A stretch of DNA of 18,399 nucleotides from positions 1 through 18,399 of the forward strand of contig JAEZKY010000233.1 in assembly GCA_023435985.1 (NCBI GenBank), in the 5' to 3' direction. The notes under the pieces were generated by a model that had not been told where the DNA came from, ran no database searches, and saw only the letters and a program-made list of their open reading frames with translations. Of this stretch, positions 1 to 8,381 are shown in pieces. The stretch comes from Bacillota bacterium. Its GTDB lineage: Bacteria > Bacillota > Clostridia > Clostridiales > Clostridiaceae. Made by a program: the position numbers and the translations under genes. Each line of letters begins with the position of its first letter. The first letter of the stretch is position 1.

Positions 1-2356
1 TGACTCTAAGTCTTACGTTTGAATTTCCACAGGCGTTTGTAATGTATTCCTTAGTTGAATTAAGCATGTGCCTATAAGTAATATACATTCTAAAGTATGG
101 TGTATTGTTCATATAAACTTCCTGAGAATGATATGGAGGATAGCTTCCATCATCTGATGGCTTAACTACCTCATTGTTTTCATTGTATATAGGGCCGCTT
201 ACAAGAGAATCCCCCATATCTTTTTCATTAGTGTTATTATCTAAATCTGCCATAGCTAAATCATTTGTTTCAGGTTCGTTTACTTCTAGGTTTTCTTCGT
301 CATAGCTTTGTGGATCTTTAATTTTTTCAGCTTTATTCTTTAAGTCAAAGACAGTTACTATAACATTCTTATATTGTTTTATCCTTTTAGATCCATCTGT
401 AGGGTGGCTGCTTATATCTTCTTTTTTCACAGCATAGTATTTTAGTGATTGATTGCTTATATTTTTTATAAGGCTGTTATAATTAATTCTCTCCATCTCA
501 GGTCCTGCATATAGTTCACTGCAGTAAGCCAATAAATTGAAATTATGCTTTATTTTCTTTACATCCTTAGTTTTATCCTCATTGTCTAAGTTTGTTAAGT
601 CATGATTAATTAATAAAACCATTATCTGTATTAAATTTTCTCCAGCATTTAATTTGAAGTTGTATTTATTATTTTTAGGGAAGATCTGCCTTCCATTTAT
701 TAAAACTATTGAATTAAAGGTTTCAGTCTTAGGATCAAAATCATAAGTGATATATCTGTTTTCTATTATTGTTTCTTTTTCGCATATTGCATACTGGCTC
801 ATTACAAAATAATTATTAACCCTTTCGCATCTTATATCCATAATTGTGGAATCTAAAGGGGCTATATCTGAAACCCTTGCTTTTGAGTAATCATTTGTAT
901 GACATATGTTATCTGTTGGAACAGCGTCATGTATTACCTGCTTGTCTTCAGGTATACCTTTATCAGGATCAGCTTTAATATATTCTGTATATTTATTTTG
1001 ATATTTATCATTTACATCCAGCCTTTCAATGAGCCATTGGGAATGGCCAGCTCTTAGGCAAATAGAATTTAAATTTGTATTATCAGGCAGAGCATAAACT
1101 TTAAAATAATATTGTTTGTTGATTTCATCGTATCTTGCTATTTCAGAAAAGTCATAGGCTTCTGTTTCATAAGTTAGAATTTCTTTTTCACTGGCAAGGA
1201 GACCTAAATCAACGCTGCTGCCTGCATCAACACCCTTCCACTCCACATCATTGTTTTTATTTTCAAAGCCTACAAAGTATGCTATATCAGTGTGTGGAGG
1301 AAGTTCATGAATTGGATCTACTGTAATATCTGATACTGGCTGCTCCATTTCTATTACTTTACTTGTAAATACGCTGGTATTTTTATATTTATCGTTATAA
1401 ACAGATAGATTTGAGAACATATAATAACAGTAATATTCTTCGTTATCCTTATCTATATAGTCAAAGCTTGTTTTTTGAAAGATAATTCTAAATGCTTTTA
1501 TATTCATGGCATTAAATCTCCAGGACATGCTGGAATCACCAGCTGTATTGCTTTTTTCAAGGAAGTTAGTACCGTCTTCTGATATAAATAATCTAATTGT
1601 AGTGTTATATATACTACAGCCATTTAAACATATTCTTGAAGCTTCATGATTTTCTGTAAAATCAACTTGAAGGGTTAGGCTTCCAGGCTCATTGCTTGGG
1701 GTCACTGTAGATACTGTAATCATATCAGTAACCACTTCACTTAGAATTTTGGATATATCTTTATTTAAAGTAACCTTTGCATTGCTGCTTGTGATGCTTA
1801 TAGCTCCAGAAGTGCTTATGTCAACTTTATCGCTTGGAGCGGATTTTAGTTCGTTTCTTAAAATCGATATATCATAATCTATTTCGCTTGTACTTTGAGG
1901 AATATTATTAACAATTAAATTCCGCGTATTAACCATAGATAAATCATTAAATTTTATTATATAAGGTTCATAAGCAGTTTTAGTCTCTGTATATTTCTTT
2001 AAAAGCTCTGTTTGAAGGATTAAGCTGTCTAAGGCATGATTAGCTTCTTCCATCTGCATATCATAATCTCCGTTAATTAGAACTTCATAATTAGTCTGAG
2101 TGTTGTACACATTAAAAGCGTTATTTAAATCTTCTTCTATGTTTTTAAACATGTTATTATAGTCTTTTTTATCAGATCTTGTGTATTTCTTTAAAAGAGC
2201 AGGTTTAAAATAAGGGAGCCCTGGAGTTTTGTTTTCAAAGAATTCAGTTATTCTCTTATTAACCTGATAGTTAGTTGCACCATGACCTTCTTTTAAAAGT
2301 TCCATGGAAAACTCTTCATCTTTTTGTTTAAGTTGATATTCTTGCATATTAATCAT
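1..2356 (-). CDS. Large virion structural protein, C-terminus beyond the left edge
   Basis: An open frame runs from ATG at 2356 to the window edge without a stop, giving 785 residues of an incomplete protein. The start follows AAGGAGAG by seven bases and lies one base after the stop of the 601-residue gene. Residues 1-175 look mostly helical, with a charged coiled stretch at about 65-130. Residues about 222-322 read as a galactose-binding or discoidin-like beta-sandwich (LFISEDGTNF, then FRIIFQK at 289-295). A second beta module begins near TSKVIEM at 331. The last visible residues include a YRH motif that resembles YRH at 690-692 of the 727-residue protein. It shares this layout with the two genes upstream, so a role in the tail or baseplate is inferred. 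I do not recognise a named family member. The lack of catalytic motifs favours a structural role. Confidence 0.85.
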   Translation of the reverse strand, partial: MINMQEYQLKQKDEEFSMELLKEGHGATNYQVNKRITEFFENKTPGLPYFKPALLKKYTRSDKKDYNNMFKNIEEDLNNAFNVYNTQTNYEVLINGDYDMQMEEANHALDSLILQTELLKKYTETKTAYEPYIIKFNDLSMVNTRNLIVNNIPQSTSEIDYDISILRNELKSAPSDKVDISTSGAISITSSNAKVTLNKDISKILSEVVTDMITVSTVTPSNEPGSLTLQVDFTENHEASRICLNGCSIYNTTIRLFISEDGTNFLEKSNTAGDSSMSWRFNAMNIKAFRIIFQKTSFDYIDKDNEEYYCYYMFSNLSVYNDKYKNTSVFTSKVIEMEQPVSDITVDPIHELPPHTDIAYFVGFENKNNDVEWKGVDAGSSVDLGLLASEKEILTYETEAYDFSEIARYDEINKQYYFKVYALPDNTNLNSICLRAGHSQWLIERLDVNDKYQNKYTEYIKADPDKGIPEDKQVIHDAVPTDNICHTNDYSKARVSDIAPLDSTIMDIRCERVNNYFVMSQYAICEKETIIENRYITYDFDPKTETFNSIVLINGRQIFPKNNKYNFKLNAGENLIQIMVLLINHDLTNLDNEDKTKDVKKIKHNFNLLAYCSELYAGPEMERINYNSLIKNISNQSLKYYAVKKEDISSHPTDGSKRIKQYKNVIVTVFDLKNKAEKIKDPQSYDEENLEVNEPETNDLAMADLDNNTNEKDMGDSLVSGPIYNENNEVVKPSDDGSYPPYHSQEVYMNNTPYFRMYITYRHMLNSTKEYITNACGNSNVRLRV

Positions 2357-2357
2357 A

Positions 2358-4163
2358 TTAGAAACTCTCCTTCCCGCTTATATCTAAATTGTAATTGTAG
2401 ACTATTGGTGTTTCATCAATAATATCTTCAGGTCTTGAAAGCTCTATTTTTATTATGAAACTGCTTGGTGAAGTCAGCATATCTACGTAAGCGACATTTG
2501 GATTACGATTTAATACTGCACAGTCAGAATTTACAATAATAGTGCAGGAGCCGCTTGAGGCCTTATGACGTGGATATATAGGGTGCCACTCTCCTCCATT
2601 ATCAAAGCTTATAGAATATTTAATGAAGTCATTTATATCTCCACCAGCTTTTACATAATCGTTAAATGAGGCAGGAATATAGTCATCAGAACTAAAGGTA
2701 AGCTGCTTTATTATGCTGGAAGTAGTGAAAGTCTTAGAAATATAGGTTCCAGCCTGCACATATTTTCTATACCTAATGTCTACTGCACTTACCCCTATGC
2801 TGTATCTATTAGCGCTTACAGGCTCTCTTTTTATTAAAGTTCCATCTGAGCTTATAGTATTATAAAAAAGCTGTGCTTTCACGTAGGCATCATCTAAGAA
2901 GCTTTCTGTGTCAGCTGTAGTTGGATAAATTATGCTTCTAGTTTTTTTATCATATTTAAGACCAAGAAGTTCAATGCTTTGAAGTGGAGCTTCAACTTCA
3001 ACATAGCCTTGCAGCTCATCACTGTCATATTTTGATACTCTTGTAGGGTCAATGTTAACACCATACTGCCTGCATACCTGTGTGGTTACAAATTCAGTTT
3101 GAGCAAGCTCAAAGGTTACATATTTTACTTTCTGGCTTGAAAATGGGATTACAAGAGTTCCGACTAATTCTCTATTTAATTCTATGATTTGAAGGAGACC
3201 TAAGCTGTCTGAAATTATTACCTTATGTAATATTGGATTAGCAGATTCATTGGTTTTAGGTGCGCCCTTTATGACCACGTAATTAGAATTATTTTCGGAA
3301 TTTAGTGTTAATTTTAAATTTAAATAAAGAGTATCATCATCTGTTATCCACTTTATGCCCTCAGTATATGAAAAACCTATCATTGAGGTATCTTCTTTAA
3401 TTGAATCTGAAATATTATACATTTCAAATTCAAACCAATTGGTAGCCGTATATGAGGAAGCACCGCTACTAGTCATAGTATTTTCTTTTATAGCAGATAA
3501 CTTAATATGGGTGTTATTTTCACCTTTAAAGGTGAACTTATTATTTATAGTTCCGACAGTGTTATATACTTCATGGGTATTTCCAGGAAAGCCGTTTGAG
3601 GTGCTTAGAATTTCTACATCTAAATTGCTGTCTGAAACAGAGTCACTATTGATTACTCCAAGCATTAGGGCATTTGAAGAAGTATCAATGAAGGAATTTT
3701 CTGCTTCATAGCCTGAAGTGCCATCGCTAAAATCATCAGAAATAATTATATCTGAAGCTTTTCTTATTGCTGTGATTTTATTTTTTATAAAATCAGTTGT
3801 TGCAGCTATCTGGTCAATTCTATTTACAAGTATATCTATGGAATCTTCTGTTTTCTGTTTGCTGGAAGTTAAAGTTTCATAATTGCTGCTGCAGCCTTGT
3901 ATTACAGTATTCATATCATTTATCGCATTTTCAATCATAGCTGTATATTCCTCATAAAAAGGAACTGTAGATGCTGGTATGAATTTCATAGTGGGTTTTC
4001 CTAGATTTTTATAGAACTCTAAGATGGCATTTTTAAGTTCATAAGCATAATCGGTCTGGGTTTTTATCTGTCCGTTTTGGTATTTAAACTGTATTTTTGC
4101 AACTGCCTGTTTAAGTCTTGAATCTAAGGCAGCATTATCTTGTCTATACTCATATCCATTCAT
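2358..4163 (-). CDS. Large virion structural protein, 601 residues
   Basis: The ATG at 4163 has an excellent AGGAGGT site six bases upstream and lies eleven bases after the previous stop, so the start is secure. Residues 1-140 are helix-rich with no obvious membrane segment. Residues about 281-370 form a beta-rich segment ending in VKYVTFELAQTEF, similar in position and pattern to KKIYILFVQEHYL in the 727-residue neighbour, which suggests a galactose-binding-like sandwich. A second module at 471-531 starts AGTYISK and contains IKYSISF and EWHPI, matching AGFYVSK and DWIPI in the neighbour. The protein ends near PIVYNYNLDI. Its place between two proteins of the same plan suggests that the three arose by duplication and act together in the virion. 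Tail or baseplate structural protein is an inference; no exact family is recognised. Confidence 0.85.
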   Translation of the reverse strand: MNGYEYRQDNAALDSRLKQAVAKIQFKYQNGQIKTQTDYAYELKNAILEFYKNLGKPTMKFIPASTVPFYEEYTAMIENAINDMNTVIQGCSSNYETLTSSKQKTEDSIDILVNRIDQIAATTDFIKNKITAIRKASDIIISDDFSDGTSGYEAENSFIDTSSNALMLGVINSDSVSDSNLDVEILSTSNGFPGNTHEVYNTVGTINNKFTFKGENNTHIKLSAIKENTMTSSGASSYTATNWFEFEMYNISDSIKEDTSMIGFSYTEGIKWITDDDTLYLNLKLTLNSENNSNYVVIKGAPKTNESANPILHKVIISDSLGLLQIIELNRELVGTLVIPFSSQKVKYVTFELAQTEFVTTQVCRQYGVNIDPTRVSKYDSDELQGYVEVEAPLQSIELLGLKYDKKTRSIIYPTTADTESFLDDAYVKAQLFYNTISSDGTLIKREPVSANRYSIGVSAVDIRYRKYVQAGTYISKTFTTSSIIKQLTFSSDDYIPASFNDYVKAGGDINDFIKYSISFDNGGEWHPIYPRHKASSGSCTIIVNSDCAVLNRNPNVAYVDMLTSPSSFIIKIELSRPEDIIDETPIVYNYNLDISGKESF

Positions 4164-4174
4164 TTTTTTACCTC

Positions 4175-6358
4175 CTAATAAGTTTCAATATCATACTTTA
4201 TCTCATTTAAAATTGGAGTGAGCCATCCGTCTTTTGTTGAATTTCTCCTAAATATAGCTTTAATTCTAAATTTAGAAATAAGATGCCTGTAAGAAACATC
4301 TACTATATAATTTTTAGGAATAGATTTATTGAAATATATTGTGTTTTTGTAAACATAGTATTGATAACTTCCATCACCTGAAAAGTTCTTGTAGCTGACG
4401 CTTTGATTTGATGCTTCTGTTACATTTTGAACTTCTATTTCTGTACCTGTAGTGTTTTTGCTCACATCAGTGAGTTTTACGCTGCAGTAGTTATCTGTTT
4501 CATCTATATAGGGTTCATTGCTTAGGGTAAAAAAGGTCTTATTGCTGCCATCAAAGCTTTCAATTGATGTTGCTAATTTTTGACTTAAATCTAACATATC
4601 TGATCCATCAAGAGGAACGTAATTTACACTATAAACAGCATCAAAATCATAGTTATATATCTGAACTGCATAATAATGTCCATCAGGATCTGTAGAATAA
4701 TCTTTTTCAAAAACTATAGTATTATCTTTTGTAAGATCAATAGGTACACCGTTTTTCATAACACTTAAAATTTCATCTGTCTGAAATCTTAAATAAGCGT
4801 AGTCTCCACCGGTAATTTCTAAGAGTTCTGATTTTATTTCTGTAACACCTTGAGGTAGTATTGGAATCCAGTCATTCATAGTTGGGTTCTCTGAGCCTGC
4901 AATATAGTATTCAATATCAGTTATATAGTGATCTAGGGTATCCCTTTGATGAACTTCATCAGTATATATCTTAATTGTTCGTATGTTGTTTCCAAGATCA
5001 ATCATTTTTGAAACATAAAAGCCTGCTCTGTCATAGTGGTTGTTATAGCAGCTTATATAGTAAAAGCCGTAGTTATAATCATATTTAATGACTTTTCTAT
5101 TATCTTTTTCATTTCCTATTATCATGGCTGCAAGATCTTTATTTTCACTTGTTATTATCTTGTCGTTTACGTTATCCCATAAAGTCGAATTCAACTTTCT
5201 ATCGCCATAATTAGGCTGGAATTCTGCTTCTAGAACCGTAGGTTTAACACTATTTCTGCTATCAAACCATAAGGAATTTTTATAAACTTCCTGAGGATTG
5301 TACACATAAGTTTTTCTTAAATAATGCTCCTGAACAAATAAAATATAAATTTTTTTGCATAAAATATCTGGAAATTTATAGCTCACCTGTGCTTTGGTGA
5401 ACTTATCTTGAAGCATTTCCTGCGAATTTTCAGGCCATACTAATTCTGTAAGGGGCTCATCCTCATCATCTGTCTGCTTGTATCTTACTGCAACTATTCT
5501 AATTGGGTAATTGCAGCAGGGATTTAGGACTAATTCATTTACTGTATTTACGCTTTCAAAGTTTATTTCAAGCTCACATACAGCTCCATTGTCTATGTCA
5601 TAATAATACCCATCTCCAGCATAAAGCACTTCAGGCTTCTCATCTAAAAAGCTTACTTCTAATTTACTGTCTGAAAGTATGCTGGTATTCCAAAAGTCAG
5701 CTTCACTGTCATCTAAGCAGTTTTCTATATCTGTTTCATTATTTTCTAAATTAACAAAGCCTCTGCCAAGTTGAAAAAAAGGTGTAATATAGGCTGTTTC
5801 AACTTTATCATCATATCTTAATGAATTATCCTGTCTTAATAATGGCAGCGTCAGTTTATGCTCTTTATTTTCATAATTGCAGTAACAGTAACTTGGAAAA
5901 TAACCATCATACCTTGTTTTCTGCAGACTTCTTGTGGTATCAAAACTATCAGCTGTTCTAAACCTTTCAATGTGATAAGCTGGCATATAAATACTTGTAA
6001 GAGAGTGCCTGCAGGCTTCTAAGGCATCGTTTATTTCATTTATACGTGAACTTACATAATTTATATAGGAAGAGTAACTTACGTTATACTTTGATAATTC
6101 CTCTCCTATATTATTTAAAACACCATAGGTTGTAAGGAGATCAATATATAATTTGTTCATTACATCATTTATTGAAGCTGCATCAATTGTTATATCTCCA
6201 GAAGGCGTTTCAGATATTAAAGTGTTTTCCTTAATTTTTGAGCTTAAAGCTTGCTTTAGTGCATCTTTTTCATTTTGAGTACGTGCATTATTACTCAAGG
6301 TATCAAGGACAGTATTTATAATGTTATCTTTTATGGTATCTAAATTTAAAAAAGTCAA
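4175..6358 (-). CDS. Large virion structural protein with TTG start, 727 residues
   Basis: The frame starts at TTG (6358), seven bases after GAAAGGGG; no in-frame ATG sits near the N-terminus behind a comparable site. Residues 1-125 are helical and charged. Residues about 258-352 are beta-rich and resemble a galactose-binding sandwich (LVLNPCCNYPIRIVAVRY, then KKIYILFVQEHYL). A second module at 445-515 carries AGFYVSK, then IEYYIAG and DWIPI. The last 45 residues contain VSYRH and RIKAIFRRN. Cysteine pairs occur near 158-160 and 281-282. The gene is first in a block of three architecturally similar genes and follows a terminator-like hairpin by only a few bases, so its expression may depend on read-through or on a promoter inside the lysin-727 gap. 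A virion (tail or baseplate) role is inferred from phage context and domain style. Confidence 0.85.
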   Translation of the reverse strand: MTFLNLDTIKDNIINTVLDTLSNNARTQNEKDALKQALSSKIKENTLISETPSGDITIDAASINDVMNKLYIDLLTTYGVLNNIGEELSKYNVSYSSYINYVSSRINEINDALEACRHSLTSIYMPAYHIERFRTADSFDTTRSLQKTRYDGYFPSYCYCNYENKEHKLTLPLLRQDNSLRYDDKVETAYITPFFQLGRGFVNLENNETDIENCLDDSEADFWNTSILSDSKLEVSFLDEKPEVLYAGDGYYYDIDNGAVCELEINFESVNTVNELVLNPCCNYPIRIVAVRYKQTDDEDEPLTELVWPENSQEMLQDKFTKAQVSYKFPDILCKKIYILFVQEHYLRKTYVYNPQEVYKNSLWFDSRNSVKPTVLEAEFQPNYGDRKLNSTLWDNVNDKIITSENKDLAAMIIGNEKDNRKVIKYDYNYGFYYISCYNNHYDRAGFYVSKMIDLGNNIRTIKIYTDEVHQRDTLDHYITDIEYYIAGSENPTMNDWIPILPQGVTEIKSELLEITGGDYAYLRFQTDEILSVMKNGVPIDLTKDNTIVFEKDYSTDPDGHYYAVQIYNYDFDAVYSVNYVPLDGSDMLDLSQKLATSIESFDGSNKTFFTLSNEPYIDETDNYCSVKLTDVSKNTTGTEIEVQNVTEASNQSVSYKNFSGDGSYQYYVYKNTIYFNKSIPKNYIVDVSYRHLISKFRIKAIFRRNSTKDGWLTPILNEIKYDIETY

Positions 6359-6373
6359 ATTAATTCCCCTTTC
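6359..6373 (-). promoter_or_regulatory. Ribosome binding site supporting the TTG start
   Basis: GAAAGGGG at 6373-6366 lies seven bases before TTG at 6358. This decides the start of the 727-residue gene. The site begins almost immediately after the T-rich tail of the hairpin at 6384-6410, so transcription termination and ribosome access could influence one another. Confidence 0.6.
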
Positions 6374-6376
6374 GCA

Positions 6377-6410
6377 TAATAAAAGGCAGCTAGAGATTTT
6401 CTAGCTGCCT
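6377..6410 (-). terminator. Rho-independent terminator-like hairpin after the endolysin
   Basis: AGGCAGCTAG (6384-6393) and CTAGCTGCCT (6401-6410) form a perfect 10-bp stem with a 7-base loop. On the minus strand the stem is followed by TTTTATTAT. The plus strand lacks a T-run at this point, so the element faces left with the genes. It lies about 100 bases after the lysin stop and four bases before the ribosome binding site of the next gene. Confidence 0.75.
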
Positions 6411-6429
6411 GTAGCTACTAGATAGCTAC
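6411..6429 (-). repeat. Second small hairpin just upstream of the terminator
   Basis: GTAGCTA (6411-6417) and TAGCTAC (6423-6429) form a 7-bp inverted repeat with a 5-base loop and directly abut the terminator hairpin. It shares TAGCT/AGCTA sequence with the terminator stem, so alternative pairing between the two elements is conceivable. No known riboswitch is recognised. Confidence 0.45.
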
Positions 6430-6442
6430 TTCTCTTTATATT

Positions 6443-6471
6443 ATTTTAACATGTCGATTTCGACTATGCAA
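6443..6471 (-). promoter_or_regulatory. Weak candidate promoter with a dyad in its spacer
   Basis: On the minus strand TTGCAT (6471-6466) and TAAAAT (6448-6443) are separated by exactly 17 bases. The -10 matches TATAAT at five of six positions but the -35 matches TTGACA at only three. The spacer contains the inverted repeat GTCGA-AA-TCGAC (6453-6464), a shape an operator could have. If active, it would transcribe into the hairpins and then the 727-residue gene. AT-rich DNA yields such matches by chance, so confidence is low. Confidence 0.3.
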
Positions 6472-6512
6472 TAATTATTAAATATGAATTTATTTTCCTG
6501 AAGCTCTTTGTA

Positions 6513-7616
6513 TTAATTTTTAGTTGCAACTCCGTTTGAATCTATTGTGTAGTCATAAATTACAGTATCATGTGCCATTTCACCTGTGCTATATAATAAA
6601 TAATCTTTTCCATTTAAATTAATCCAGCCAGTTCTCATTTCACCTTGTACATATGATATATTAGCAGCAGAATCTGTGAAATCACTTTCTTGTAAGTAAT
6701 ACCATTTGTCACTGATTTTCTGCCAGCCTGTCTGCATAACTCCAGATTCATTTAAATAGAACCACTTTCTGTATTTACCATCAAACAGCCAGCCTGTTTT
6801 CATTGCTCCATCATTACTGCCGCCAAGGTAATACCAGTTGCCGCCTTGTTGCTGCCAGGAATAAAGCATATATCCCTTTTCATCAAATAAGAACCAGGCA
6901 ATATTAGAATCATCATTTTTTATAGGTAATTTAGCCCATGAATCTTTAGGATATGTTCCATCTTCATATTCAAACCACCAGCCTTTAGAATCAAGCTTCC
7001 AGGCTCCTTTAGGTGTCTGAAATTCTAAACTTATTACGCCATCTGTAAAGACATTTAAATCTCCTGAAAATACACCAAAGGTTCCGTTTTCTGTATATTG
7101 ATGGCCGACAATCTCAACACCTGCTGAAGCTAATACATCGCTTGCAACACTATCTAAATCTTCACAGTTGTTATAATTAGCAATCCATGCCTTATTAAAC
7201 ATGCTCAAAGATGTGCTGTTTAAACTTGATAAAAAGCCTGTATAAGTATATAGCAATAATTCCTTGTCAGAATACATGGAAAAGGCTCCTATGAACCTTT
7301 GAACATAATCATTAAGATCATCGAAATTTGTTTCTACATCTAAGCAGGGCATAAGTTCAAACTCATAACCTTGAATTTTTTCAGCAAAATTTTTAGCCTG
7401 ATCTTCAGGTGAGCTTGTACCCACTAGGAAATGATATGCTCCAGATTTTGCACCTGCAGCCTTACACTGATTATAAAATCCATCCATACAAGAATCCTTA
7501 AAATTGCTGCCCTCTGTAGCTTTTAAGTAAATATACTCAGCGCCATTATTATAGACACCATTTATATCTACATTTGCATTATTATTTGAAATATCTATTC
7601 CATTAATTAATGACAT
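6513..7616 (-). CDS. Endolysin: GH25 lysozyme with choline-binding repeats
   Basis: This 367-residue protein is a muramidase that would cut the N-acetylmuramic acid to N-acetylglucosamine bond of host peptidoglycan at lysis. Residues 1-200 form the GH25 domain: GIDIS holds Asp8, and LDVE (92-95) holds Asp93 and Glu95, the expected acidic active-site set. Residues about 205-353 hold some six aromatic repeats (GWWFEYEDG, WYYLGG, MKTGW, KWFYLNESGVMQTGW, KWYYL, MRTGW), typical of choline-binding CW_1 repeats that anchor the enzyme to choline-bearing wall polymers. There is no signal peptide, so it needs the holin encoded just upstream. The start follows GGGAGG by eight bases, 26 bases after the holin stop. 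The repeats imply a host with choline-decorated teichoic acid, known for some Clostridium species and streptococci; the other features favour Clostridium. Confidence 0.95.
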   Translation of the reverse strand: MSLINGIDISNNNANVDINGVYNNGAEYIYLKATEGSNFKDSCMDGFYNQCKAAGAKSGAYHFLVGTSSPEDQAKNFAEKIQGYEFELMPCLDVETNFDDLNDYVQRFIGAFSMYSDKELLLYTYTGFLSSLNSTSLSMFNKAWIANYNNCEDLDSVASDVLASAGVEIVGHQYTENGTFGVFSGDLNVFTDGVISLEFQTPKGAWKLDSKGWWFEYEDGTYPKDSWAKLPIKNDDSNIAWFLFDEKGYMLYSWQQQGGNWYYLGGSNDGAMKTGWLFDGKYRKWFYLNESGVMQTGWQKISDKWYYLQESDFTDSAANISYVQGEMRTGWINLNGKDYLLYSTGEMAHDTVIYDYTIDSNGVATKN

Positions 7617-7642
7617 ATAAAAAGCCTCCCTTAATTTTAATG

Positions 7643-8197
7643 TTAAGCCTGTATAGGCTCAGTTTGAGTTTCTGGTTCACTTGCTTGAGCTTGTGACCCA
7701 TCAGTCTCTTCTGACTTATCAGTTCCCTGAATCCCATCTGTTTCCTGTGGCTTGCCGTTATCCTGTAATTTATCAGTTTCTGCTTTTGTCACCACATCAC
7801 TCTGAGCTTGTGAGCTGTCAGCTGCACCTTTAGCTGAATTTTCATTGCCTGCAACTACCTGCCTTATATAATCTATTTGACCTTGACTAAGTGACGGAAA
7901 CTTCTGCAAAAGAAGATTATCAAAATATTCAGCCTTACTTTCGAATTCTTTTGTAATCTCAGCTCCTATACGGAAATTTTCATCTACGAGTTTCCAAATA
8001 TCATAAGCTTGTTTAAATTGATCTTCATACTGACTTGACTCTATTTTAACCAGTATATATTTAACAAGATTATCTAATAGTTCTTTTACATAAGGTCTGA
8101 CCTTTGCAATGAAAGTACCTAATGCAGCAATAACAACAGTTGTTATTATTTCACCAAAGTTAACATTTGAAATAGAATTATTAATTATATCTAACAT
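7643..8197 (-). CDS. Holin candidate, LL-H-like, with a long hydrophilic tail
   Basis: A 184-residue protein encoded directly before the endolysin. One hydrophobic segment at about residues 17-33 (IITTVVIAALGTFIAKV) is followed by an amphipathic helical region to about 118, including YDIWKLVDENFRI and QIDYIRQVVAG. This layout resembles the LL-H-type phage holin family (single N-terminal membrane segment, then a helical domain). Holins collect in the inner membrane and open it at a set time so the lysin can reach the wall. Residues 119-184 are a low-complexity tail rich in Q, E, T, D and S with repeated ETDG-like units, longer than I would expect for the family. The ATG at 8197 follows AGAAGAG. 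Family assignment rests on pattern and position, not on a search. Confidence 0.75.
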   Translation of the reverse strand: MLDIINNSISNVNFGEIITTVVIAALGTFIAKVRPYVKELLDNLVKYILVKIESSQYEDQFKQAYDIWKLVDENFRIGAEITKEFESKAEYFDNLLLQKFPSLSQGQIDYIRQVVAGNENSAKGAADSSQAQSDVVTKAETDKLQDNGKPQETDGIQGTDKSEETDGSQAQASEPETQTEPIQA

Positions 8198-8295
8198 ATT
8201 ATCTCTTCTTTCTAAAATATTTTTATTATTTTAAGCTTATTTTAAATAAGCCTATTTGCGTAACCTAAAGTTAAAGTCATTTTAAATACAATAAT

Positions 8296-8321
8296 AAGCA
8301 GCCGGATAATTCCAACTGCTT
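8296..8321 (-). terminator. Terminator-like hairpin between the small tail gene and the holin
   Basis: On the minus strand 8321-8311 and 8306-8296 form an 11-bp stem (AAGCAGTTGGA with TCCGGCTGCTT), including two G-U pairs, around a 4-base loop. The minus tail is ATTATTGTATTT, only moderately T-rich. On the plus strand the T-run is better (seven T), but the two G-U pairs become A-C mismatches. The preserved pairing favours minus-strand function; it may act in both directions. Confidence 0.55.
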
Positions 8322-8381
8322 TTTTTAGTTTTTAAATGACACTCTTGCCTTTTATCCAGCATCTGTAATGCTGTTATGGCC

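Noticed and set aside
3355..3711. Plus-strand frame of 118 codons
   Set aside because: Fully antisense to the 601-residue gene, which has a strong ribosome binding site and coherent domains; it is a shadow.
6449..6465. The GTCGA dyad as a Spo0A or LexA site
   Set aside because: It matches the 0A-box only partly and does not match the Firmicute LexA pattern CGAAC-N4-GTTCG.
8234..8250. Palindrome GCTTATT-TTA-AATAAGC before the holin
   Set aside because: Seven AT-rich pairs without a T-tract in this compositional background are not convincing as a site.
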